From: Rickettsiales bacterium
GTDB lineage: Bacteria; Bacteroidota; Bacteroidia; Cytophagales; Cyclobacteriaceae
DNA length: 64,000 bases
Assembly (NCBI GenBank): GCA_002729235.1
Contig: PBTY01000016.1
Location: forward strand, 118,876-182,875
Direction of reading: 5' to 3'
Shown here: positions 46,001-54,140 of the stretch, piece by piece
Numbering within the stretch: the first letter of the stretch is position 1
How the letters are laid out: every line of letters begins with the position of its first letter
The notes under the pieces: generated by a model
Databases searched by the model: none
The model's input: the letters and a program-made list of their open reading frames with translations, nothing else
Told to the model about the DNA's origin: nothing
Program-made: the position numbers and the translations under genes

Positions 46001-46085
46001 GTGTTGATGCATGAACCTGATACATACTCAACACTATCAAAAGGAACCATCCTTTTTTTAAGTAGCTAATTAGTTTTGTTTTCAT
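40077..46085 (-). CDS. giant T9SS-secreted surface protein with cadherin, DOMON-like and NHL domains (giant 1)
   Basis: This 2002-residue protein has a signal peptide (LISYLKKGWFLLIVLSMYQV) and a cadherin-like repeat (residues 28-125). DOMON-like domains 1 (130-280) and 2 (388-537) are closely similar, with a cadherin-like repeat between them. After further cadherin-like blocks come two NHL propeller regions (roughly 715-960 and 1150-1400). The C-terminal part carries the QGFFVHTISAGSVNF surface region and a T9SS type A sorting domain (IAIYDLLGRSVYTDL near the end). I chose ATG 46085, at the signal peptide; the frame opens 138 nt earlier. It is probably an adhesin or carbohydrate-binding surface protein. 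Confidence 0.88.
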   Translation of the reverse strand: MKTKLISYLKKGWFLLIVLSMYQVHASTPVFTSPTSVSVPENTSGTVYTAVATDDLTLSYALVGSTDDEFFSIDPSSGEIAFRLVPDFENPLDSDQSNDYEITVEASDGTNTNTLSVTIDITNVEDDKAYSLNTSSAFEFASYQAVVHYDVPNDEVIITLDLNGEDEDFTEWMAVGFGAQVMDGTYAIVIENDGTDNFTVSERILGATGLGEATDVQEVVIESQNFVEKTITLSRPMTSTATGGYSFSTTNTYFDYVWAYGDVIGSAHLERGAGTIQTPDEVTPEITSYDFSYVYQDADIYINGERQFAYRIEATDANPITYSLAAGGDNDLFVVDPTTGRVEFKFKPDLDNLIDANEDGVYELTVQASDHTNTSSLAVEVMVNQTIGFSLNTTDALPFTEYRAEILLDEETREALFFFDMNGEDEEFIEWMAIGLGSNIMDGTYAIVVENDGTDNFTVTERILGASDLGSATDVQELTIVSQDFENRTITVKRPMASSATGGYSISLANSTIDYIWAFGETVGSAHTERGYGTINTPDYFSPQITSPVFATVPENTTGVFYQLTVFDDNEVTMYLEPIGADEDLFDFDPETGNLSLTSPLDFENPQGVIDDHYYVVLAADDVEGNGNSIELEVIVTNVDEDPVITSEPITSIYSDEMYNYLPRVDELDIVSVVGTTLPEWLSIEEGFEVSTDAPGNVGNITQGTRDKDGNTIVTYFNRPFIVYPSGDRHEIYGDLDLEFKELGTPSSDSEGNIYVPDSTRILKITPGLEVTIFAGANTPGSADGTGTAAQFNKATEVLVDENDNLIVLDQYLAHTVVRMVTPEGVVSTVTGQIGDGDIVDGTNAIAEIGLAQNLIQLANGDIYFTDLDNVSGQYHLRQLTLSGDVSTIGLKDAEGNALTLDLLFWSGGLGDDILVVRKLDSAPSTTIEVLQPDGRLIHFAGTSAISFNVTDGELNDATFYTPRDIFTHFKDEVWIVDFLKRSRRIYNGFRLKGSPEGLVGDFPVSLTITDRGGNETTHDFTVTVIDADPPVYTSESMVRVDENTSIVYQAVVEDISPVTFSLTGKYGDGALFSVDEVTGELSFLSSPDFENPLDAEGDNIYWVEIEANDGENATYLDVSIIVSNINDNSPVISSDPVVSVNDVDGYLYELDVLDTDGEELSVAGTLPSWMHINEFQRVNTPALKGISLPTGINGAAISPNGNIYVNTATEIYRITPDSTVSLLVNSSAGLVQMYASPYVDEKEIVYVGTNHRIYKIDPMGNLEVFVGSGVIGSADGTGSAAEFNFPRGMDMDSEGNLYVTDNNNHTIRKVTPEGVVTTIAGQVGAPGFANGAGPAAQFQYPEDLVVTDEGFLLVADQINHRIRKVLFDGTVTTFSGTGVIGQTNGDPSTATYADPRAIVKAEGGYFVVDRRTEIIRFLDESGNVSTYAGTGDAGTLDGLAHEATFENVQTLVVHGSNKLTTFSDQGVARTISQYFEVVSDENITFGSYDIGLVVSDGVNDVNQDFTLEVAEVINTWDGTTWSDGVAPSGTQSGRLAANYDAAVEGNLYSNVIKISAGVKLTIDPSSRVYVREELEVEGEVIVNEGGELVLEGIKTGTGPVVINRSVPGALAYSMVGSPIIGQSLSTINADFVYGFDGSDYVVPTGDLSSAEGYFMAFTDPKELQFSGDPVTGDLSYSGLDSDKYYLLSNPYTSQLRRTEFAANNTSIDGTIYLWNDGGANLDGKRVGTYTTINDLDPNAGGFDGTIEVTQGFFVHTISAGSVNFNPLMQNYAYLANNTRQATSSYDKQLIRLRLTSGDLQDELLIGLLDEATMGFDPGLDAEKLFNTHHSFFVSNEEKHYSISALPQAENIAVNLGYTSVNKHEKMKLEVTELSGFALGTQVLLFDRQTSQIYDLANSRTITISDLGKPSATRFELFINANVLGEEELHNSSLQVGVDDSELLIKYYEDGVFDIAIYDLLGRSVYTDLVRIDKHQALINVGLNSNQVYILQVGEQRVKFIY

Positions 46086-46299
46086 AGGTGATGCAAGTTT
46101 TGACCATTGAAAGACTGGCTCTTGCATGTGTGACGGTATTACAATTGGGGCCACCCGAGAAATGTGAACTGCCAGAAATTTCGATGGAGTCATGCTTTGA
46201 TTTTTGACTTCAAAACAGAACAAAAGCGACTTTCGAGATTAGCCAATATTATTTCTAAACTGGCAAATACCGCTTAAAACACCAGAAAACAAATAAAAA

Positions 46300-49185
46300 T
46301 TAGACTTGAGGCACCTTTTTCAGCAATTGATTGGGATGGATACCCATCACCTTCTCAAATTGCACACTGAAGTGAGTAGTGTTGAGAAGACCAATCGCTT
46401 GAGCAGCTTCTGAAACGGATCGAACCCGATTCTTCTTCATCAGATCTGCGGCAAATTGAAATTTGACCAACCGGATGTATTCCTTCGGACTCTGCCCGGT
46501 AAGATCCTTAATCAAGCGATAGGTAGTACGCTGACTTGCTTTCAGCTCATCACTAATATCCTGTACGGTAAATGAAGAATCATCCACTCTATCGAGTATC
46601 AACTGATTCACCCTTGAAACGACATCCCGCTCTACTTCGGACAGATAGTTATTATTTTTAGAAATTTCATCCCACACCTTTCCCTCTGGCACAGCTCGAT
46701 TCGTCAGAGCATTTCTTATTCTTAGCTTTAGTTCAGCTGCATCAAATGGCTTAGCAACAAAATCATTCACTCCATGCTCTAATACCTTTATCAAGTCATC
46801 ACCTGTAGTCCTGGCAGAGACCACTAAAAGTGGAATGGCATTGAGACAATCGTTAAACCTCACCGCATCAATCAACTCATGACCATTCATGACCGGCATC
46901 ATCAGGTCTGTGAGAATCAGGTCAACTTTATAATGTGTCAAAACGTCAAGCGCTTCTTTGCCGTTGGATGCTAGCCGCACAATGTATTCATCATCAATTA
47001 ACTCCTTGATATACGTACGTATTTCAGGATGATCATCCACAACCAGAATCGTTTGTTGATTCTTCCTTCGCTTCGTATTTTCACTTATGTCCAAGGAAAT
47101 ATTCCCCTCTGATAGTTCTGCAAGAGATTTTCTAACCCTCAATGTCTGTTGATCGGCAGGTGCTTCTGTGATCGGTTTATCAAGGTTTCGAGGAAGGTCT
47201 ATGGTGAATGTAGTGCCCAATCCCAATTCACTTTCCACCTTGATACTGGCCTCATGTAGCTCCACCAACTCTACTACAAGGGATAACCCAATGCCGAGTC
47301 CTTCACCCATGGCTCTAACCTCATCAGAAGCTTGATAAAACCGATCAAACACATACTTGATTTTCTCCAGAGCAATACCTTCACCAGTGTCCGATACTGC
47401 GATTTGCAGTTGATTATGATTGGATTTGGCCAAAGACATTGTGACTACATCACCAGCTGAAGTAAACTTCAACGCGTTTGTCAGCAAATTGTAAATGACC
47501 TTCTCAAACTGCTGCGGATCCAGATGAACTATTTCGTTGCTATCTGTATGATCGATAAAATCCAATTGAACTTTTTTAACGTGAGCGGCCGAATGAAACA
47601 GTGCTACAATTCGCAGTAGATACTCATTCAGATGAACTTTCTGATAGCTTAATACCAATCGATTTTCTTCCAGAAGAATTAAATCCCGAATTTCATCTGT
47701 CAGATTGGTTAGTTTGTCATTGACATCTTCGAGCTTGTGCAAGCTTTGACTAGCGGATTCATTGAGGTAACTATCACTATCACGAATCTTTTGCAAATAA
47801 CCACGCATCAGTAGTAATGGAGACCGAAGGTCATGAGAGATATTCGCAAAAAATCGAGATTTGTACTGATCTAATGCCTTTAACCTGAAGGATTGCTCTG
47901 AAATCTGCTGCTTTTGTTGCTGCACCAGCCGTAGCGTTCGGAACTGGAAGTATAGCAAAACAATCACGATTACTAAGAAGATGACTACTACAGCTATCCA
48001 TATCCGCTGCAGAGTAATGATTTTTTCCTGAAGAGTTGCCTGAGCTGTTAAATGTTTGTTTTGAGCCTCCTTTTGATCAGTTTGGTATTTGGTCTCCAAT
48101 TCGGAAATTTTATCAACCGTTTGCCGGTCGAAGATGCTATCTCTTACCGATATGTAGTTTTTATAAGATTCATAGGCTCGCAAATAATCTTTACGTCCTG
48201 AATACACATTGATAGAAATCTGATAAAACTTTCGACGGTCATCCAGGCTTCCTTTTTGTACCAAAGAAAAACAGGAGTCCAGGTATTGATCTGAGCTATT
48301 GATATCACCTACTCGAGAATGTGCTTCTGCCAGTCCCAAAAACGGGCTAATTAGTAGGTTAGAAGATTTTAGACTTTTGGCAATAGCCAGCGATTCTGTA
48401 TAACAATTAATTGCTCTACTATAGTCTTTGGCAATCTGATAATCCTCGCCAAGGTTGTTCAAGCTAAAGGTGAGCTGTCTTTTATTACCAGATTGCCTAC
48501 ACATGTCTACTAACTGGATGTCCATCTCTCTTACTTTTTCATACTCTCCAAGAAAATAGTAGAGATTGGTTAGTTCATTCAACACACTCAGCTTTAGTGC
48601 AGAAGAAACGGGATGCAATTGACTCAAAGCATAGGCTCTACCCAGGATAACCCTGGACTCTTCATATTTTTGTAGACGCCTATTGATATGACCAACCGTA
48701 TTGAGTGCTAACACATAGTGCCCCACTTGCTCTGTGGTATCCAGATATGTCATAGCCTGCTGATAATAGTCTAAAGCACTAGCATACTGAGCCGCATGCA
48801 TTTCTATGTCTGCAAGATTTTTTAAAAGCCCAAACTGACTTAAGGAATCATCGAGAACAGCCAATTCTCTAGCATACTCCACTAATTGCCTGGCAGTATC
48901 CATATTTCCCAACAGATTGAAATTCCATCCAAGTGTCTGGTAATAATTGGAAAGTCTACTGGAATCCAATCCTTCTGGCAGTGTAATGGTGATCAGCATG
49001 TCAAAAGCTTGAGAAGGATCAGACTCAATAATCGCTTCGACCTCATTTATCAAACTATCAAAACTTGATCTCTGAATCTCCTTTTGATCTGATATTATAT
49101 CGGTTACTTCAGATACTTCTGTTAAAGGAGCAGCCCCAAACAGCAACCCGATCATTAAGTTTTGAAGTAGGCATAGTGTAGACAT
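46300..49185 (-). CDS. hybrid two-component regulator: TPR sensor, kinase, receiver and AraC-type DNA-binding domain
   Basis: This 961-residue protein carries an N-terminal hydrophobic leader, TPR repeats (about 50-370) and a membrane helix near 395-415 (WIAVVVIFLVIVIVLLYF). HisKA has H in FFANISHDLRSPLLLMRGY (near 455), and HATPase boxes NLLTNALKFTS and DTGEGIALEKI follow. A receiver (ILVVDDHPEIR; LILTDLMMP) and a C-terminal AraC helix-turn-helix (about 860-961) complete the chain. It is a single-chain version of the kinase plus regulator pairs nearby and sits 215 bp upstream of giant 1, so it likely controls that gene. The sensor domain is TPR rather than the Reg_prop propeller common in polysaccharide loci. 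Confidence 0.92.
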   Translation of the reverse strand: MSTLCLLQNLMIGLLFGAAPLTEVSEVTDIISDQKEIQRSSFDSLINEVEAIIESDPSQAFDMLITITLPEGLDSSRLSNYYQTLGWNFNLLGNMDTARQLVEYARELAVLDDSLSQFGLLKNLADIEMHAAQYASALDYYQQAMTYLDTTEQVGHYVLALNTVGHINRRLQKYEESRVILGRAYALSQLHPVSSALKLSVLNELTNLYYFLGEYEKVREMDIQLVDMCRQSGNKRQLTFSLNNLGEDYQIAKDYSRAINCYTESLAIAKSLKSSNLLISPFLGLAEAHSRVGDINSSDQYLDSCFSLVQKGSLDDRRKFYQISINVYSGRKDYLRAYESYKNYISVRDSIFDRQTVDKISELETKYQTDQKEAQNKHLTAQATLQEKIITLQRIWIAVVVIFLVIVIVLLYFQFRTLRLVQQQKQQISEQSFRLKALDQYKSRFFANISHDLRSPLLLMRGYLQKIRDSDSYLNESASQSLHKLEDVNDKLTNLTDEIRDLILLEENRLVLSYQKVHLNEYLLRIVALFHSAAHVKKVQLDFIDHTDSNEIVHLDPQQFEKVIYNLLTNALKFTSAGDVVTMSLAKSNHNQLQIAVSDTGEGIALEKIKYVFDRFYQASDEVRAMGEGLGIGLSLVVELVELHEASIKVESELGLGTTFTIDLPRNLDKPITEAPADQQTLRVRKSLAELSEGNISLDISENTKRRKNQQTILVVDDHPEIRTYIKELIDDEYIVRLASNGKEALDVLTHYKVDLILTDLMMPVMNGHELIDAVRFNDCLNAIPLLVVSARTTGDDLIKVLEHGVNDFVAKPFDAAELKLRIRNALTNRAVPEGKVWDEISKNNNYLSEVERDVVSRVNQLILDRVDDSSFTVQDISDELKASQRTTYRLIKDLTGQSPKEYIRLVKFQFAADLMKKNRVRSVSEAAQAIGLLNTTHFSVQFEKVMGIHPNQLLKKVPQV

Positions 49186-49313
49186 CTATATCATCATTGG
49201 TCAACCCAACAATGATATGAATAATGATTGCTCCAATTCTGCCAAACGGAATCAACATCCTGCCAAACCATTAAAACACAGATAATCAATTGTTTATGGG
49301 ATTGTTTCACATA

Positions 49314-49359
49314 AAAAACCGATGTTGGTACTCCTAACTGGATTACAACGATCGGTTTT
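49314..49359 (-). terminator. AACCGA/TCGGTT hairpin terminator after mini-protein 2
   Basis: AAAACCGATGTTG pairs with CAACGATCGGTTTT with one bulge and has an A run to its left (T run on the minus strand). It terminates the giant 2/mini-protein 2 unit ahead of the hybrid regulator gene. Confidence 0.7.
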
Positions 49360-49388
49360 CAATATGGCGAGTTTTAGGTGTTAAGACC

Positions 49389-49568
49389 TTAAGACTGTCT
49401 TTTATGATCTCTCAACTTCTTAATCCCATATGCTCCACCGGCGGCTAAAAGCAAGCTCAGACCTCCATCTATCGGAGTAGCTGGAGGAGCTCCTGGCTGA
49501 GCTAATGCTGGTACAGCCATTATTAATACAGGAAGAAGGATTATGGTTTTATAGATGATATTTTTCAT
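49389..49568 (-). CDS. PID-CTERM-like mini-protein 2 (59 residues)
   Basis: This 59-residue protein has a signal peptide ending in VPALAQ, a linker PGAPPATPIDGG, a hydrophobic helix (LSLLLAAGGAYGIKKLR) and tail DHKRQS. It is nearly identical to mini-proteins 3 and 4 apart from the signal peptide and last residues. It starts 34 bp after the stop of giant 2, so the two are probably co-transcribed. The mature part between signal peptide and anchor is only about a dozen residues, so it may act as a membrane peptide rather than an enzyme. Confidence 0.82.
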   Translation of the reverse strand: MKNIIYKTIILLPVLIMAVPALAQPGAPPATPIDGGLSLLLAAGGAYGIKKLRDHKRQS

Positions 49569-49602
49569 TTCAATTGAATTTGGTTTGGTAATAAGATCGA
49601 CC

Positions 49603-52600
49603 CTATTTCAGAATCACTTTTTTAGTAATAGTGCCGTCAGTAACAATATATGCACCCGCTGGAACACTCAACGTTTCTTTGAATTCACCTGTTGACACTC
49701 TAGTTAGAACAGTTCTTCCTGACAAATCAATCACCTGAATAGTTCTTTCCTCTTGATCGGATGGTTGAATGAACAACGTTTTGCCCTCCGTGTAAATCAG
49801 GAGTTCTGAATCTGTCAGTCCAAGAACCCTTTTCGACTTAATCAATTTAAAACGGTCATGTCTACCTGCCCTGGTGAAGAACTCATATCCTTGTGTTGCA
49901 TCAATTACTTCTTCAGTCTCCTGATCGTACAAGTACATGAAATGTCCAAGAGATTCTCGATGATCCAAAGTGATGGTATAAAGACCTTCTTCCTGTACAT
50001 CAAAAGTTAATGGAATCTCATCCCCATCGGAATCGATGGTTTGAATAGTCAATGGTTGATCTGCCTTGGTAGTAAAAACCATATTCGAGCCAGTTTCATT
50101 AAAAACTGGCGCATCCCAACCTCTTACTATTTCATCGTTTGGTATCATCTCATCCCACCCCAACAATGCTTGTTTGAATAATCCTAAATCACTACTGAGG
50201 TTGATTCTAAGAATCGCATGTTTACTGGTATTTGTTCTAAAGAAATTACCATCCGCATTTTGACCAAGGACTCTCATGTCTTGCTTGAAATTCACTACTG
50301 TAGCGACACCTATCAACTGCACAAAGAAACCTTGCATCGACCCAATGTGACCATTCCAGCGATCATCATTATCCGGTCCGTTGCTATCAGTGGCACCCAT
50401 CTTATTCGCAACGATATAATCACTGCTACTACCTCTCCCGGTATCAGAGCTATTGTCATCCCAGATGTAGACACTACCTGTAATGTTAAGATTGTCATCA
50501 ATGAATGCATCTATATCAATGGCTGCCGCATATGGATTGCTTACTAGCTGATATCCATCGTTAGCATTTGTCCCGATATAATATACTGCTCCAGTGTTTG
50601 GTTGGCCAGTGAAAGATATTTCTTGTTGGTTGGCCTGGGTATAACCATGCCCTGGAACCAACTCCGTCATAGACGCATCTATCCATCTATTCAAACCATT
50701 TACATCATGATTTGCTGCTTCGCTATATCTGTAGACATACTCACCTAGTTGAGCTCCAGTTATCGATGCATCGGCTTGCATTGGGGATCCAACAAAACTG
50801 TATCTACCATCTGAATAGCGCGTGTTGCGTTTGATCGTAATATCTCCAGTAGTAATATTGGAATCGTAGGTCAATAATGATGATCCGGAATTAACGATGA
50901 AAGTTCCATTGTTAGTCAGATCACCTTTTAAGTCCATATCTCCAACTAGTGTAAGAGTCACACCTGAACTGATCTGAAGATCAGAGCATGAGAATTCGCC
51001 AGTAAAATCTCCCTCGATTGAAACTATGTCAGTATCGGTTGGACCCGTGCCGTTGTTCCAGGCAGTTCCATCCCACGTAATTGGCTCAAAGACCTCATCC
51101 GAAATCGTGATATCAAACTCCGAGCGATAGGTATCTGACCCATTATCCACCTCAACGAAAATGGTATAAGAACTCTTAGTTTCATAATCAAAAACGACTG
51201 CCGCTTTCAATTCATCATCAGTAATCGAAAAAGACGCATTGTCTGAATAAACATCCGACTCAACTAACGAATAGGTGTAGGTCAATTCCGGATCACTATC
51301 AGCAAAAACGAAAGAACCAATCAGGTCACCAACGTCATTGTTCTCTTCAATAGAAGAACCACTCATAGACAAAGGACAATACTCTGTGTCTCCTGAAATC
51401 GTCCAGCTGAAATCCGTTATTAATGATTGTCTGGCAGTCGCTCCAGCACAATACGTTAATTTATTGGCACCTAGGGCAACATTCGATTTGAGACCAGTTA
51501 ACTGACTCCAGGAATCTAACAGCAGATCATAGTTGTATTGACTTAATTCAGAATTGGTCAACATCAAGTCCATGGTAAAAACCTTAGCCACATTCCAACC
51601 ACTGAGATCTGAGTCGAATCCACTTGAGTTGAACATATAGCTCATGTCGACTACATTGGAAACATTCCAAGCACTCAAATCACTTGTAAATGCATAGGTG
51701 TTTTGAAAAGTCCCTGACATGTCGGTGACCTTGCTTACATTCCATGAACTGATATCTCCACTGAAAGCCTCTGCTCCGGCAAAAGTGGTTGACATGTTAG
51801 TCACATTACCCACATTCCAGCTACTAAGATCCTGATCAAAAGATGTAGCATACTGAAACATTGAGCTGAGATTGGTAACACTACTTACATCCCATGTTGA
51901 AATGTCTCCATTGAAAGAAGACGCATTGTTAAACATATTACTCATGTTGGTAACGCCACTTACATCCCAGTCATTGAGGTCTGCGTTGATCGATGACAAA
52001 GTGAACATCCAGCTCATATCTGTCACGTTGCTTAAGTCAGGTGCATCATCTGCCAAATATTCTAAATTGGAGCATCCGGCAAACGTGTAAGACAGGTCAT
52101 CCCACTGTGTGCTTCCCCATTGGTTGAATTCCACCAATTTGAGTTTATCATCTGTAGAACTAATGCTAAAGTTGATTCCAGGAAAATCACCCCAAATAGA
52201 GACTACATAGGTACCTGGAGAAGAGTAGGTATGCGTTTTAGAACTGATTTCAGTAAACTCCTCTACAGTACCGTCACCCCAATCAATGGTGCAGGTAAAG
52301 GATGAGGAAAACTTCAAAGGCAAAGTGATCTGATTACTAGAACTCACACCGGAATTATCCGTTTTCCATGTGGTCACAAAAGGGCATGAAGGATCATCTC
52401 CACTGAAGGTCCATCCGAAATCATCAATGATTTTTTGACGAGCCTCAGTCCCTTCACAATAGGTCAGATTATTGACTCCAAAATTTACTCCACTTTGCAG
52501 GTTAGGATTTTGAGACCAACCAATCAAAATGGAATCATAATTTGCCTGACTTAGAGAAGCTCCATTGAACATGTATAAAAGATTAGTTGCACTCGAAACA

Positions 52601-53316
52601 TCCCAGTCCCCCAAATCCTGATCAAATGCAGTTGTTCCAGTGAACATACTTTGCATGGTGTTCACGCTACTCACATCCCATCCAGAAATATCCTGATTAA
52701 ATGCTTCGCTATATATAAATGCCCAATGCATATTAGTGACACTACTCACATCCCAGGTGCTTATATCACCATTGAAAATAACTGTTTGACCAAATATTTG
52801 CTTCATGGTAGTTACATTAGAAACATCCCATCCGGTCAAATCAGCATTGAACTTTTCTGCATACCAAAACATGCGAGTCATATCTGTGACCAGATCCATA
52901 TCTGGGACATCAGTGGCAGTGTACTCCATGTTTATACAGTCACTAAACATGTAGTACATGGACTCCCACTCAATATCTCCCCATTGAGATACTTCAACTA
53001 ATTTGGGAGAATCTGTACCGGTATTGCTATTAAATAGTGCTGGAAAATCACCGTAGATTTTAATCTCATAAGTTCCAGGAGAACTATAGGTATGAGATGG
53101 TGCAGTAGTCAGGCCGGTTTCAGTGCTGCCATCACCCCAATCAATGTCGTAATTGTAGGTATAGTTTGTGTTTATATTAATTATCACCTGATCACTATTG
53201 GAAACACCCGAGTTGTCTGTTTTCCATTTGGTTATAAAGGGTTTCCCCGAAAATTGAGCCTGAGCTGAAATACTGATGTAAAACATCACTAAAAAGCTGA
53301 GTAGATTTCGCTTCAT
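49603..53316 (-). CDS. giant T9SS-secreted surface protein with BspA-like 26-residue repeats (giant 2)
   Basis: This 1237-residue protein has a signal peptide (LSFLVMFYISISAQAQ) and two similar halves (about 25-310 and 315-665). Each half has a PKD-like start (DIDWGDGSTETG; TIDWGDGTVEEF) followed by BspA-type repeats with the signature WDVSNVTTM...F/FNGDISTWDVSSVTNM. A cadherin-like block (about 665-750), a surface region shared with giant 3 (QGFFVQLIG near residue 970) and a T9SS type A sorting domain (last about 75 residues, VIDLSGRTVLTR) follow. BspA-type repeats are associated with binding to host or matrix proteins. It lies behind a kinase/LytTR pair. Confidence 0.9.
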   Translation of the reverse strand: MKRNLLSFLVMFYISISAQAQFSGKPFITKWKTDNSGVSNSDQVIININTNYTYNYDIDWGDGSTETGLTTAPSHTYSSPGTYEIKIYGDFPALFNSNTGTDSPKLVEVSQWGDIEWESMYYMFSDCINMEYTATDVPDMDLVTDMTRMFWYAEKFNADLTGWDVSNVTTMKQIFGQTVIFNGDISTWDVSSVTNMHWAFIYSEAFNQDISGWDVSSVNTMQSMFTGTTAFDQDLGDWDVSSATNLLYMFNGASLSQANYDSILIGWSQNPNLQSGVNFGVNNLTYCEGTEARQKIIDDFGWTFSGDDPSCPFVTTWKTDNSGVSSSNQITLPLKFSSSFTCTIDWGDGTVEEFTEISSKTHTYSSPGTYVVSIWGDFPGINFSISSTDDKLKLVEFNQWGSTQWDDLSYTFAGCSNLEYLADDAPDLSNVTDMSWMFTLSSINADLNDWDVSGVTNMSNMFNNASSFNGDISTWDVSSVTNLSSMFQYATSFDQDLSSWNVGNVTNMSTTFAGAEAFSGDISSWNVSKVTDMSGTFQNTYAFTSDLSAWNVSNVVDMSYMFNSSGFDSDLSGWNVAKVFTMDLMLTNSELSQYNYDLLLDSWSQLTGLKSNVALGANKLTYCAGATARQSLITDFSWTISGDTEYCPLSMSGSSIEENNDVGDLIGSFVFADSDPELTYTYSLVESDVYSDNASFSITDDELKAAVVFDYETKSSYTIFVEVDNGSDTYRSEFDITISDEVFEPITWDGTAWNNGTGPTDTDIVSIEGDFTGEFSCSDLQISSGVTLTLVGDMDLKGDLTNNGTFIVNSGSSLLTYDSNITTGDITIKRNTRYSDGRYSFVGSPMQADASITGAQLGEYVYRYSEAANHDVNGLNRWIDASMTELVPGHGYTQANQQEISFTGQPNTGAVYYIGTNANDGYQLVSNPYAAAIDIDAFIDDNLNITGSVYIWDDNSSDTGRGSSSDYIVANKMGATDSNGPDNDDRWNGHIGSMQGFFVQLIGVATVVNFKQDMRVLGQNADGNFFRTNTSKHAILRINLSSDLGLFKQALLGWDEMIPNDEIVRGWDAPVFNETGSNMVFTTKADQPLTIQTIDSDGDEIPLTFDVQEEGLYTITLDHRESLGHFMYLYDQETEEVIDATQGYEFFTRAGRHDRFKLIKSKRVLGLTDSELLIYTEGKTLFIQPSDQEERTIQVIDLSGRTVLTRVSTGEFKETLSVPAGAYIVTDGTITKKVILK

Positions 53317-53438
53317 AAAAATTTGGTTACGGTTTTTACAGCAACCAAATTGATTATTCTAAAGAATGAGACACACTGAGTTCTAGTGAAGGGCGAGTAA
53401 AACCGAGTAAAGAGAAGATAAAAATGAGTGAGAAAAAG

Positions 53439-54140
53439 CTACAACAAGGGCAAGCTCTCCATGAAATCCTTTCGAAAAGACTTACCTATTTGCACTTTAT
53501 GTGCTCCTATGAAGACAAACCCTTCTGAAATAGAGTCAACCTTCTCAAAATTGATCAGGTAAGAGCGGTGTATTCGTCTAAACCCAAATGGCAACAGTTT
53601 ATCCTCAATACTCTTAAGGGTGTGACTGATTAAGAATTTACCTTTTTCAGTATAAATGAAGGAATAGTTATCACTTGCCTCCACATATAATATTTCTGAC
53701 GACTTGATAGAAACGACCTCCGCGCCATCCCGAACAAAGAATTTCTCTGGTGTGCGATTGACAACTTCTTCTCTTTGGGGTTTGGACCTGGACAAGGCAA
53801 TTTCCAGGTTGACAATCAGGTCCTTCTCACTAAAGGGTTTTACCACGTATCCTGATGGGTTGGTCAATTTTGCCCTATCCAGCGTGGCTTGGTCATAGTA
53901 AGAAGTGAGAAAAATAAAAGGGATATGGAGCTGAGCTGCAAGTTGAATACCGTCAGTATTACCCTCGATGTTAACATCAAGAAGAGCAATATCGACAGTA
54001 TTTGAAGCGATGAGATCTAAGGCATCCACAGCTTCATCGACCATACCGACCACCTCGTAATCATTTCGTTTCAGGATACTCGAAATGTCATAGGCAATCA
54101 AAGGCTCATCTTCTACTATAAGGACTTTTGCTTTACTCAT
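53439..54140 (-). CDS. LytTR response regulator of cassette 2
   Basis: This 233-residue protein has a receiver domain with VEDEPLIAYDIS acidic residues, phosphoacceptor D55 (IALLDVNIEG) and VVKPF. A LytTR domain (about 134-229, ILYVEASDNYSFIYTE) follows. The start overlaps the end of the kinase by 4 bp. It lies 122 bp upstream of giant 2, whose gene it most likely controls. It is close to the regulator at 60948, so the two pairs look like duplicates. Confidence 0.9.
   Translation of the reverse strand: MSKAKVLIVEDEPLIAYDISSILKRNDYEVVGMVDEAVDALDLIASNTVDIALLDVNIEGNTDGIQLAAQLHIPFIFLTSYYDQATLDRAKLTNPSGYVVKPFSEKDLIVNLEIALSRSKPQREEVVNRTPEKFFVRDGAEVVSIKSSEILYVEASDNYSFIYTEKGKFLISHTLKSIEDKLLPFGFRRIHRSYLINFEKVDSISEGFVFIGAHKVQIGKSFRKDFMESLPLL

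Noticed and set aside
53395..53410. Two GAGTAA repeats upstream of giant 2 as LytTR site
   Set aside because: The 10-nt spacing does not fit the usual 21-nt register, and the units are short and A-rich; kept only as a comparison with the site at 60895.
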